Part shown: piece by piece, positions 23,508 to 35,344 of the stretch
How positions within the stretch are numbered: the first letter of the stretch is position 1
How the letters are laid out: each line of letters starts with the position of its first letter
Assembly (NCBI GenBank): GCA_000231825.2
Contig: JH720340.1
Location: forward strand, 248,001-312,000
Source of the DNA: Tetrahymena elliotti 4EA
Taxonomy: Eukaryota > Ciliophora > Oligohymenophorea > Hymenostomatida > Tetrahymenidae
Length of the DNA stretch: 64,000 nucleotides
Reading direction: 5' to 3'
Position numbers and translations under genes: made by a program
Notes under the pieces: model-generated
What the model was told of the DNA's origin: nothing
Databases searched by the model: none
Seen by the model: the letters and a program-made list of their open reading frames with translations, nothing else

Positions 23508-26500
23508 TCAATCTTCATAAATAACACCAACAAACACCCAAACTGAAATGATAAAGTTAGGATAACAATAGCATTTAGTATCTAAGAGATATTCAATATC
23601 TTTTTTAAGAATCTCATGAATTCCTGTTTATTTGATTTCTTCCCATACTTTTTCTATTGATGTAAATGGTATATTTAATGGGAATCCATACAATTACTTG
23701 GTTGCAGGAATAAATTCTTCAAATTAGCTTTAGATTTATTCTAAAGTTTGAATCGCACTTTAGAACTTTCTTTTAATATCATTATTTATTTCATTAGGCT
23801 AACTTCCTGGTAATGGAAATCCTTATCCTGGAACGCCTGGGAAAGGTTATCCACTCATAGGGTTTTATTATTACATAGGATTCAAAATATCGATTTGGTT
23901 ATTTAACTCAGTCTAAAAGTTAAATAATAATTTAAAATGGAATTTAATAAATTATTAAAAAATAATAATTTACTCCTTGACCAAAGAATCTGAGTCTATA
24001 TTTCATTGATTCTAATTGAACAAGTAATTAATCTTTGATAATGCTTCTATATTCTTAATGAACATTTACTCTAGCTCCTCTCAACTCAGTAATTCTATAA
24101 ATAAAATAAGATTATTTTTTTTTTATTTGATAATTATTACCTATTTTGAATGTAATTTTATATTGTGATTGATAACTAATCAATAGGTTTGGATGGAGTA
24201 ACTTCATAGTGTAGTGCTTCTTCGTTCTTATAAACCGATTCAATACCTTACTCTCCAAAATATTTTTCTATATCTTTATCAGTTAAGAAAGGTCTCCATA
24301 ATTTTTTATTTTCAATATTCCAGTCAATTTAACCTGGAGCCCCACTAGGCTGAATATTAGCATAAATATTTTTTTCATCAATAACGCATCCAACATCATA
24401 AAGTGGACAAGCCTTATCGTATCTCTAAATAACAGATTGCTTGTTCTTACCAATAGTGAAACACATAAAAGTAGTTCCTTTTAATTCTGTAGTCATAACA
24501 AATGGTTCACCTGTGGAAGGATTCCATATTTCAACCTAAATATTTTCATAATAAATTAAATTAAATTTTTTATTTGCTTGTTTGAAAGTTACCTTGTTGT
24601 TTTAACAATCTCTACGTAAGACATAAAAAGTTTTTCCTTCAGGGATAGCATGACCCAAAATAACATAACTTTTATAGTTGATTCTTCCACTATAATAATC
24701 AATGTAATTAAAATAGTTGCATAGCAAGAAGGCATGTTCTTCGAAATCACCTCCTTTTAGATCTAAGAATTACTGAGAATCACAATGAACATCAGGAATG
24801 TCTTTAAAAAGTTCTGTATCATTTTTAAATGGAATGAGAGATACAAAACGAGCTGCTTTTTCAATTGCATGCATATCATTCTTTAAATCTTTATGATCTA
24901 TTTTCAAGCCCTAAGAAAAGAGATTTGGTGGAGCTAATTTAGAGAGATATCTTGGTAGATAAAATGAATTTTATTCAATATCATTACCAAATATTTTAAT
25001 ATGTCTTTTTGCTATTATATATATTTCAAAATAATTAGTTTTTTCCATTCAAAAAATAAAAAATAATACCAAAATTTTTATTTTTTCTATATTCTTCAAG
25101 CCATTTAATTGCCTCAAATTCGATTCTTTAATCTTACCCATCTCCATAGAAGATATCATCATTTTCTAGAATAACTTCTATGAAAGGGTCTATATGAATA
25201 GATAAAGTAACGGTTGTAGGAAGACTAGGATCAATTCTAACTTTAGAGTTTCTTATATCTTATGCTAGTGGATTCATCTAATAAAAAGTCAATTAATTTT
25301 TTGTGTTTTATAAATAGAATAAATATACATCTTGCTGATCTAAGCCAAGCAAACTTGTATTGTCAGAGTAATAACCTAAAATGATGATAGGTCTACTTAA
25401 TCTGAATGTTGCTTAAAATTTCTAATTTTAAAATAAGGTGTATAAAGGGATAGAGACACTACCTATATTTAAGAAAAATAATAAAAAATTAAATTTTTAA
25501 AGACCATTTGATAAAATTACCTAAAAAGAAATCATGTTCTGTTTTAATTTGTTTCTTTTTATTTTCTCTACCAAATCTACGAATAAATCTTTTATCAAAC
25601 AAAGTTACTATAATACGATTAGAAGAATCGAAAAGCTCATAATTTGAAAGCTTTTTATTTTAGAATTGAGGTAAGAATAAAGATCTATCAGAACTCCATT
25701 CAGGATTATTTCCTTCGAATGGCTTTGATTCTATAAGGTATTCTTATTTCTCAAAGACAAGCTTAATCTGAATGAAGGAGTTAACTCTTTCAAGATCTTA
25801 CAAATTCTTAAAATCAACTCTTTTATCTTATTTCATCATGTCTAAATTTTAATCAAATAGTTTAAATTAACTGTTATTTACTCTTATTTTATTTACTTTA
25901 ATCCATCATCTTTTGAGGTTCCATCATTTGCATTTGTCCCATTCCAAACTATCCAAACTATCCAAATTAGCCAAACTATGGCATCATCATTTATCCAGTT
26001 CTAGCTTTTATCAATGCAGCTATCTATTCTCTTGTCTTATCATCATCTCTAAGAGGTACATTAGTACCATGTGAAACCTAAATTGTGAAAAAATCTTTCA
26101 GTAAAAAAAAAAGTAATATCTAGTTACATGAAACATGATGCTGATACCATCTTTAATATCTTAAAGTCTAATTTTTTCTTCTTTCTTCTTTTTGGGTTGC
26201 AATTTTCTTTACTGTGTGAAACATTATTTAATAAGCTCAAAAATGACAATTTCATTTTCACCAATAATATATTCATTAACGACATTTTTGAGAGTTAAAG
26301 GAGCTCCACCTTTATTGTTTTGCTTTCTGAGGAGAGCAAACTTTTATCTCTTTCTAATTAATTTTGAAAAACATTTTTAATTTTAAAAAATAAAAATAAT
26401 TAATTACAAGAGAATTCTCTTTATATTTTCAATACGCTTTTTAGTTTCTATTTTTTAATGCTCAAACACTTCTTTTGTGCTGATAGCTACATTTTCTAAG

Positions 26501-29317
26501 AACATAGGTTTTTTATCATCCCTTTACTCCTCCATAAGCATTTCTTCTTGCAAAAATAAACCTTATTCTGTTTTCTTTTATAATAATATAAACCTTAATT
26601 TATCAAGATAAATTTAATAACTTACTTCTAGCAATTTCATCAATTCGGTGTTGCTATAAATTTCATCTTCTTTCATTGGTACATAAGTGATATCTGGGTT
26701 GATTAAGCTGCACTTTATAAGTCTCTCTCTTAAAGAATCTATATGAGCAAATGGTAAAAAGATATCTCTTAGAACTTTAGCTCTTTAGTCTTTAAATCTC
26801 AGATTTTTCAACTTTTCAATTTATATTTCATTTCTTGGATCATTAACATCAAAATGATATCCATCATCATCAATGTCTTCTATTATTTTATTTACTTCAT
26901 CATTTGGGTCTTTAAATGCACCCATTATATCTTAGTTTGTAGCTTAACCTTTTCCAAAGTTATCTATATTATGAGGAGGCATTTTATCACCCTAGCCAGT
27001 CCATTCACAAAGTACACTAACCTTACCTTTATAACATTTTTTTGAATTTTATTTTTAATAATATTATAATTAATATATTACCTCTATGAGTAGCACTGTC
27101 TCTAGCTCTTTATTCTTACTATTGTAGTTGTTCCATTTTTTATTAAATCATTTTCTTTTCTTCTTCCTTTCTCTTTTCTTCAAGTTACTAAGGAGTTAAA
27201 ATTTACTCTACAACATTTTACTTATTTTCTTCTTCTTGTTCAGGCTATTATTATTGTTGTTCATTTACTCCATTCTCATTCTTTTTTATTTTCTTCTTAT
27301 TCATCATATTCATTATTTCTTACTAAAATATATTTACATAATATTATTATCTATCAACTAAATAAATAAAATATTACCTTTTTGAGCTATTCTCTTGCTA
27401 ATTCATCCTGTTTTGCTTTTTGTATGAGTTTCTTTTTTTCATTTTCTATTTCTTAGAGTTTCTCAGCTCTTCTTGCACTCTAGCCTTAGCAGAATTCTAC
27501 TTCATTTAAGACTTAGGATGTTGCTGTAATTGTTTTTGATTTGTCACCAGGTATTTCTAAATCAATTACATCAATAACTTTACTAACAATACCAGCTTAG
27601 ACTATTCTTAGTTACATAGATTTAGGACGAGTAAAAAGTAAAATATAAAATTATTCCATAATCTTAACTTCAAAGCTTGGCCAATCAATAGGATATGCCT
27701 AACTCTAACCAGCTTCTTATCCATTTACCAAAAGCTATACATAAATTTTTTCTTTCCTGATTGTATTACGTCTACCAGATTCTGATCTATCAACTTCTTT
27801 ATCATCTGTATAATTATCTTTAACCAAAACAAATTCAATTTCTTGACCATTATCTGCATTTCTATACTGCTTAGCATAAAGCTTAATAGGATTATTAACT
27901 CTATTTTAAGATTATCTGTTAATTTAGACTTATTTCCATCTTTCAATAATCTTTTTTTAAATAATATAAAACTATCTTCAAGAGAAATGAATGAATTTAA
28001 TAATTTACTTCATCTATTAAACTTTTTATCAAATTTGCTTCATCTGCTACTAATCTTTGTAATTTATTTCTTTCATTTTCAAGAATGGCAATTTATTTTT
28101 TTGGCTACTTCATAGCAGAGTGTTCAAGGAATGCAATTTCATTTTCTATAACTCTAATAGCTTAATCGTAGTGAGGGATCAGAGCTAAATCACATCTTTA
28201 TTTATATTCATTAACTTTTTGAATTAATTCTTAAATTTAAATTTCTTCTGTAACCATTTTATAGTGCTTAGTAATTTAAATTTTGCCAATATAAACTCTT
28301 AAACGGTAAGGAATGTGCTTGTTTTAATTCAATCTTTCACACATAACTGCGGGTCTTCTTTTGATAGCCAAAGACTAGTTAGGTCTCTAAGAAATAACTC
28401 TAATTTTGGAGATCTTTTCATCAAAAAACTCTTAATCTATGACCAAATCACCATTTTTCTTAAAAAACTTCAACAAAAATCTTTCATTTTCCATCATACG
28501 CTATTTCTACAATTACTCTTCGAGCAAATAAAGCCACTGACTTTAGCTTGCTACATATAAACCATCTTTTCTCTAAAATAAAAATCAAATTACTTAACTA
28601 TTTATCACACTAAGATTTGTAATATTTATTTTATTGATTTTAAAAAGATTAAAATATATTTACTTAAAGATCATCCTATTCTGATTTAGGACGATTTTTA
28701 CTTAAAAGCTCATCCTTCAAACCTTTCTATTCTTATTCACTTCTTCCTTCTAACTTTGCTTTATCATCTGTTAATTTTAAAATAATATTTTGAGGAGTTA
28801 CTCACCTAAATTAAAACAATTTAGATTATGTTTTTATAAATTTGTAATTGTCTAACTGTTTTCTATATAAAATAATCATTACCAATAATTTTTTGATCAA
28901 TATCTTCCATCATAATTCTTGATAAACCAAAAAAACCCTCTTTTTTTATCTCAACCTATTAATAAAAACAACTAAATATTTAAAAACTGAATCACTCATA
29001 AACAATATTATGAATATTACAGTCATTTACTCATAATCTGCCTTTCTATCTAAATCTGAATAATAATCACTTCTAACAAGTTAGGTCAGATTAATTCTAT
29101 TTTAAGGCTTTAATTCAGAAGGAAGCTATATTTTTTTAGGCTCTCCTTTTATTTTTTACTCTTATGGTTAATTTTATTAATTTTTATCATTGGGTATTGA
29201 AAGATTTTATGGAGGCTATAATCTAGAATTCTAGTTTGCTAATTCAATATTTTACTAAAATTATGATTACTGCTAAGGCTACAAATCAGATTAAATATTT
29301 CTATTTAGCTAAAGCAT
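23508..29317 (-). CDS. CC2D2A: CC2D2A orthologue (ciliary transition-zone C2 protein)
   Basis: About 16 short GT-AG introns must be removed; ATG is at 29317 and TGA at 23508. The product is about 1,600 residues, close to human CC2D2A. A Gln-rich N-terminus is followed by a coiled-coil region and a first C2-like region ([27 protein letters not shown]; about 27.8-27.5 kb). A charged stretch and a second C2 domain come next ([25 protein letters not shown]; near 25.7 kb). Further on are [11 protein letters not shown] and the transglutaminase-like C-terminal region ([34 protein letters not shown]). The protein ends with [10 protein letters not shown] and [12 protein letters not shown], as in the family's last domain. 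CC2D2A acts in the MKS/B9 module that gates the cilium at the transition zone. First-exon choice is the least certain part. Confidence 0.9.
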
Positions 29318-30105
29318 TTTATAATTTAAGTATTTATAATATTATTTAAAAAATAATCCTTTGTTTTTGTTTGATAAATAACTTTAAAAAGAATTAATTT
29401 ATTTAATAATTTTTATTGTATCTTCAATGAAAAAAATTAAAAATAATCAAAGAAAGACTGTTTGTTTGTTAATAAGTTTTATAGAATAATTTGAAAATTT
29501 AAAAAAATTAATAACAAAAAGGATAGAAAAATATCTTAAAAATTTTGCTGATCTTTTTAGTCAATTTTATTGAATAATCCTATTTATTATAAGAATATCA
29601 ATATTTATTTATAACTTCATTTCCATCTTTATTCCCGCAAATTTAAATTTATGATTTAATATTCATTAATTAATTCATCTTTTTATTTCAAACAAATCCT
29701 CATACTATTTTTTAAATTTGCATTTTACTGACTTAGCTTACAAAATTTTCCATAAACCATTTATTTAGTTAGTTTCTTTTGAAGTAATAATTTGGGTTTA
29801 TTTTAGTCGGAATAAATACTTGATTAATATTTTGAAATATTTTATTTTTTTTAATCAAGGAAAAATGAGAAAATCTTAAATATTTATTGAAAAATTAAAA
29901 TTTATTATCTAATGATTAGATGAAAAATATAAATAAGTATTATTAATAAAATATATCTATTATCTTATCTTGACATTTTTAAAGTGAGCAATATTTAATA
30001 AGAGTTTCCAATAACAAAATCTAGAAATTTATTCGAAAACACAAATTCTGCTTTGTGATGAATAGTAAATGAGAAAATATAAATAAATATAATTAAATAT
30101 CTCTA
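29318..30105. other. Intergenic region holding a duplicated gene 3' end
   Basis: This spacer separates two genes on the minus strand. Its distal part (about 29921-30050) is a diverged copy of the 3' end of the downstream-listed RING gene. The remainder is A/T-rich without a gene. Confidence 0.7.
29921..30050 (-). repeat. Direct repeat copy B: diverged copy of a coding 3' end
   Basis: Aligns with about 30070-30197 at an offset of about 147 bases. Both contain the same gttTCCAATAAC core and end in AATTCTG. On the minus strand copy B still reads EFVFSNKFLDFVIGN, against ELVFSNKILDSVIGN in the gene, then drifts. Confidence 0.75.
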
Positions 30106-30197
30106 TCAAATAATCTTGATATTTTATAAAGTTAGCATTATGTAATTATAGTTTCCAATAACTGAATCGAGAATTTTATTTGAAAATACTAATTCTG
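30070..30197 (-). repeat. Direct repeat copy A: last coding segment of the RING gene
   Basis: The in-gene copy of the repeat. It encodes the final residues after the RING (FSNKILDSVIGNYNYIM and onward), includes the TGA at 30106, and extends about 35 bases beyond the stop. Confidence 0.75.
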
Positions 30198-32981
30198 TTT
30201 CAGGTTACCTACACTCTTGGCAATGAGGAGTATATCCCTTAAAGCAAGCATCACAAAATGAATGACCACATGGTGCACATGTTTTTGCATCTTTTATTGT
30301 CTAGCCACAATAAGAACATCCAAACTAGGCTTCTGCAGCTTGCTTTTTTTGTAATTTTAAAATTAAAAAATGTAAAAGTTTTTTTAAATATTTACTGCAG
30401 CATTTTCTATCTTAGCTACTGAACTCCTTAGTAATTTTTCTTTATCTTTTAAATCCTGAATTTATTACTTCACCTTAATTGGGTCCTATTATAACAATTA
30501 TATTATTAATCGCCAAACAAAAAAATATTAATAATTATACCAATTCTTCTAAATTCTTTTCAGCAATAGCTAGCTTGCTTGTAAGCGTTTTTATATCAAG
30601 GCCTTACTTAAACAGAAGAGCATCTTTTTCTAAAAATTAAAATAAAAGAAAAAATTACAATTTTTTAAAAAATTTTGAAATAATTTTTACTGGAAATTTA
30701 TCTGCTACTTTCATCTGTTTCTTCTTTTAATTTTTCAATCTAAAGAGATAAATGATTTAATTTTAATAAAGAGATAAAATATTATTTACTTGTTGCTAAT
30801 ATTCTAATGACTAATTCAAAAAAGCATCTTTTTAAATTAATGTATTATTTAATTCTTAAATCTTTTTTTCGTATGAAATTTTGAGAGATTTTAAATCATC
30901 ATCAAGTTCTTTTTCATTATTCGAAAGTTAAGAAATCTTTACTTCATATTCGTGTTTGATTTTTTTTAAGTCTGCTTCTTTGTCTTAAAGCATGTTGATA
31001 AGTTCTTTATGGCTTTTATTCAAAGCCTAGCTATTTAAAATTTCTTATTCCATTCTTTGCTTAAGTTCTTCAATTTAATTCTACATAGAAGACAATTAAG
31101 TTTAGTCTGACTTTTAGTCACTTGTTAATTAACTATATTTATCTTTCAACTCTTTGTTCTAAGTTGACAACAATTAATTTTTTTGTTCTAATTAGGTATT
31201 TTACTCTTCTAATTCTTTAGTTTTTTACATAAGCTAAGTATTGTCTTACCTCAAAGATTAAATATTTTATACAAATTCTTATAACTTTTCTTAGTTTTTA
31301 CTAACTTCTTTTTATAAGTTATCTATTAAGTTATCATTGGATTAAACCATTTAAAAGTAATTTTACTTTTCTTTTTCTAATAAATTCTTCTTTTATTCAA
31401 ACTCATTTAAATTTTTAATCAAATTTTAATTTTATTCTGCCTATTTATTAAGCTCTGAGCTTTAACTGTTTAACTCCTACTCCAGTTTTTTATTCAGTGC
31501 ATTTTTTTATTCTTCAGACATGCTGAGAGCATTCTATATTTATTGTTTTTCATCATTTAATATTGAATTCATATTTTTTTCTCTTTCAAGCATTTCTTTC
31601 AGCTAATCAATTTACTATGAAGATTACCCTTCATAATCTTACAATCTTTGTCTTAAATTTTATATTTCTGAACTCATAATTTAAACATTATCTCGTAGCT
31701 CCTTTGTTACTTGTTAACTATTCTTCATTTCAAATTTTGCAATCAGAATAATCTCGTCCTAGCACTTAGATTTCATTTCTTCATAATTATTAATCAAATT
31801 CAAATAATTTAAACATTTACAATTATTTCTTTCTTCCCTCAATTTATTTAATTCTTCCTAAATATTTTCATTAAAAGCAATTATTTTTATTTAGAGATCC
31901 TTGATATTTTACCTCGAGTTCTTTGTTGATTTATTTTAATTATGCTGTCTCCTACTTGATCGAAGATTCATTATTGTTTTTCATCTTAAGCAGAGTTTGC
32001 TATGATTCATGAACATTTTCTAACTTTTTTAGCTGAATCATCAAATCACTTTCTCTTTGTTTTAAAGCCTAAATTTCTTTTTTCATCTTTCTATCATGAT
32101 CCAATAATTCTTCTTTAAGAGCCTCTGAGTCTTATGACTTATCCTATAAATCATTTATCTTACTAAGTGCTTTATCTAAATTTTCCTCTAATATTTTAAT
32201 TTATCTATCACTTTCTTCTTTCTATACCTATATTAAGAATTAAATAATATTATAACTTAAGTTACAAATAAAAATTTTACTGTAATTTATTGATTTTAAT
32301 CTTTTAAGGTTTACAGATCAGTTTACAATTATTTTTTTTCTTTTTCAAAATTTTTCTCAGAATTGAGAATTTTTTGGATTTAAGAGTTTGTTTCTCTTAG
32401 CTGTTGATTTAAATCTTGATTTAAGCTGTTCCTTTGCTCTAATAAAGATTCTAATTCTGAAATTCGTTTATTCGCTTTAGATAATTCATTTTAAACTTTA
32501 TTCATTTGTGATACTTTTTCATTTGCTACTTCACTATCCTATTATCCTTTAACTAACTTACCATTAACATCATCTAATTTTCCTTCTAAATCTTTTATTT
32601 TTTACAAATAATTCTAATTTAGCTCTCTTAATTACTAAACTTCATTTTTATATCTTTGAGTTTCTGATTTTTCTGTCTTAAACATAGTGCTTAAGCTCTC
32701 AAAATTTCTTTATAGAGCCATTACACTTTGATTACGTTATTCTAATTCTTTTTTTAACCTCATAACTTGTGTTCTTAAGTCTTCTTGCTTGAAATTATAT
32801 ATTTTTTGATATATGATATGATTAGCATATTTACATCTTCACTTGGAGGAGGAATATCCTTAAATGAAGTCCTAGATTTTCTTGTTTCCTTAATAAAATT
32901 ATAGTTTTCACTATCATCTTTTTTTGGGGGCTTTGAATCTATTAAAGGAAGTGTAAACTTCTTATCAAAGTTTTTTGACAT
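30106..32981 (-). CDS. Long coiled-coil protein with C-terminal RING-like zinc finger
   Basis: Starts at ATG 32981 (MSKNFDKKFTLPLIDS) and ends at TGA 30106, with several short introns. One removes a stretch after PPSEDVN so that QEDLRTQVMRLKKELE follows. The N-terminal 50 residues are polar with KDIPPPSED. Nearly all the rest is heptad-like coiled coil rich in Lys, Glu, Gln and Asn (for example ISELESLLEQRNSLNQDL). The last 75 residues hold a zinc finger: CSYCGQTIKDAKTC, APCGHSFCDAC, HCQEC, then the conserved-looking FSNKILDSVIGNY. That is a RING-like arrangement, so an E3 ligase or a zinc-stabilised scaffold is possible. A centrosomal, basal-body or cytoskeletal location is only a guess from the coiled coil. 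Internal exon edges are approximate. Confidence 0.78.
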
Positions 32982-33412
32982 TTCTTAAAAAGTTTATCAG
33001 AAACTGATAATTTAGATTTTTAATTATTAATTTTTGAAAAAATTAATTTAAATTATTAACTAAACCAGAAACAAATTTTTTAAAGAATGATTTTCATCAA
33101 TTTAATTGAAAATATAAATCATCTTAAAACAATTTATAAAATTTTTAATTAAACATAAAAAAAATCAAATTTCAATCTTAAGGATTTAACTTGGATTTAA
33201 AATGTCTATATTATGGAACTCACGTTAATTTTTTAACCAAGAAAATCATTCAAATTCTGTAAGAATCTAGTGCAAAGTAAAGTTATTAATCAGGTTAATT
33301 TTGAAAGGTCACGAATATTTACAAATAATATAAATTTTATCATAAAAACATTTAATTGGTAATAAATAGAACTTTTACAAAAAAATAGCAAAAAAGATTA
33401 AGTTTAAAACGA
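32982..33412. other. Divergent intergenic region
   Basis: Holds the promoters of the coiled-coil RING gene (minus) and the LSD1-type zinc-finger gene (plus). A/T-rich, no gene. Confidence 0.6.
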
Positions 33413-33748
33413 ATGGACATTGAGGGAAAGACTATTATTTTATAGAATCCAGATGGATCAATATAGGTAGCAACATAGCCACATTATAAAGGAAAAAAGT
33501 AGTTGTAGTGCTATAAATGTAAATGTAGATTAATCTATGAGGGTAATGCATTGAAAATAAAATGTACAAATTGTCAATCGCTTAATGGTGTACCTACATA
33601 ATAAAGTTAAATGCAAGCTTAACAGTAAAGATTTATAACTTGTGCAAGTTGTGGAACAAAATGTTAATTACTTTTAATAGATAACATGCTAATAGGAAAT
33701 TGCCATGCTTGTGGTAACATTTTTTAATAATTTTATTTAGTCTATTGA
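33413..33748 (+). CDS. Small LSD1-type zinc-finger protein
   Basis: 111 residues, single exon, ATG 33413 to TGA 33746-33748. Two CxxC...CxxC zinc modules are present: CYKCKCRLIYEGNALKIKC with TNCQSLN, and CASCGTKCQLLLIDNMLIGN with CHACG. The first matches the LSD1 zinc-finger pattern of plant LSD1/LOL proteins (Cys-x2-Cys, a Leu-x-Tyr core, Gly-Ala/Asn, then Cys-x2-Cys). A Gln-rich linker separates the two. In plants such proteins act in transcription and cell-death control; a role here is not implied by sequence. Composition is richer in Cys and Gly than the surrounding spacer, which supports a real gene despite its size. Confidence 0.75.
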
Positions 33749-35344
33749 TCTTATTTAACTCAATCTTTTTTTAAAGAATAAATGCTGAAATTAATAACTA
33801 AAATATGATAAATAATTTTATTCTATTAAATAGGTGCACTAACTGGTTTATATTGAATAAACAAAAAGTTATTATCAAAAAAAATGAGAAAATTTTTCAG
33901 GATTCCTTAACCCTAATGATTATTTATTTATAAAACTGGTTAATTGCAAACAAAAATAAAAAGTGCAATAAAGAAATGTATTATTATAAAGCTAATTCAT
34001 ATAATTTAGTTAATATTTGATTAACTTCGAAATTGAGAGAAAGATAAAAATAGTATTTATATTTATAAAGATAAATTTATAATTCGAATAAAATATAAAT
34101 TTATTTTAATAAGGTATTAAATAAATTAATATTATTAAAAAGCATTTTATGAAATTACAGACATTTATTTTAGTAAATTATTTTTAAAAAAATAAATATT
34201 TTACTTCTTTTTTGGAATTTTAATTCTATTCATTTAATATCAAAGTTATTTTATTTACAATTAATTTTTTTGTTTTTTAGATTTCATCTTAATCTATTTT
34301 ATCAATAATTTATATTTTTAACTCTGTTCATTCAATTTTTAGATTGAAAAAAACATTTCTATATCAAGTTAAATAATAAAAGAGAAATTTAGGTAATTAA
34401 ATAATATGAATCTTCCTTCATTGTCTAAAAACTGCCAATTTATAAATGTTTTAATTTATTTAGACAGAATTAAGATTAGTGGTTAAAGGTTATTTAGGTA
34501 AAATTTTTTCCATGTTTAATAATTTTCACAAAATTAAATCAAACAAGTTAATTTATTTTATTAATGGTTTATTGACCTTCTTTATTAGAATAATGTAAAA
34601 CATATAAAATTAAGTATATTGCTTAACTTTGGTTTTTTAATTGGAACTTTTTGACATCCTTTTTTTAATTTAAATAAAATTTTTTAATTTTAATTCTGTT
34701 GTTTAATATAATTTTAGATGTAATTATCTCTAACCGCTTAAAAATGATTAATAATTATTTTATCATTTTGGCAAAAAATATAATAAGGTTAATGATGCAA
34801 AAAATGAGTAAAAAATTATGATTACTTTCAGTGATGTTTGTCTAAACAAATATTACTGATACTTTTTATTCTTTAAATTATGATAATTTATTTTTTTATG
34901 ACAAACAGAGGATATTTGCAAAAAATTATTATCAAATTTTAAGTCAATAAATGAAGTTTTAATTAGAGATCAGAAAGGCAGTAAGAAATTAACAGATAAA
35001 CATTAATAAGACACATAAATATTGTCTTTTTTTCTTCTACAATAATTTAATGTATTAATTCTTGGTATTTCTACTTTATATAGAAAACTAAAAATATTTT
35101 AAAATGCATCTATTTTTATTATTTGAGGAGTTATTTTGAGAGGAATTTGAGAAATAAAAGCTTCGATCAGACATTTATTAATTTTTTAGAAGAAATCTTT
35201 GATTTTTTAGAATGAAAGAATTGATTTATTTGTAGAATAGGAGGAGAATAATAATTAATGAATTTGTTAAGAAAAAGGACAGAGAGAATAGGATGAGATG
35301 AAGAATATCAAAAAATAAAATCATAGAATTCTTAACACTTTAGA
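33749..35344. other. Gene-poor intergenic region
   Basis: About 1.6 kb of A/T-rich sequence. Around 35209-35340 there are short charged frames that could be an upstream exon of the USP gene, but TGAs interrupt all of them. Nothing else is supported. Confidence 0.5.

Noticed and set aside
27725..28560. Several plus- and minus-strand frames of 70-90 codons
   Set aside because: They are shadows of CC2D2A exons on the minus strand; the correct frame gives family-specific sequence.
32775..32830. Continuation of the coiled-coil RING N-terminal frame as MLIISYIKKYIISSKKT
   Set aside because: This hydrophobic stretch is an intron (GTAAATATGC to TTTCAAG); splicing it out joins PPSEDVN to a proper coiled coil.
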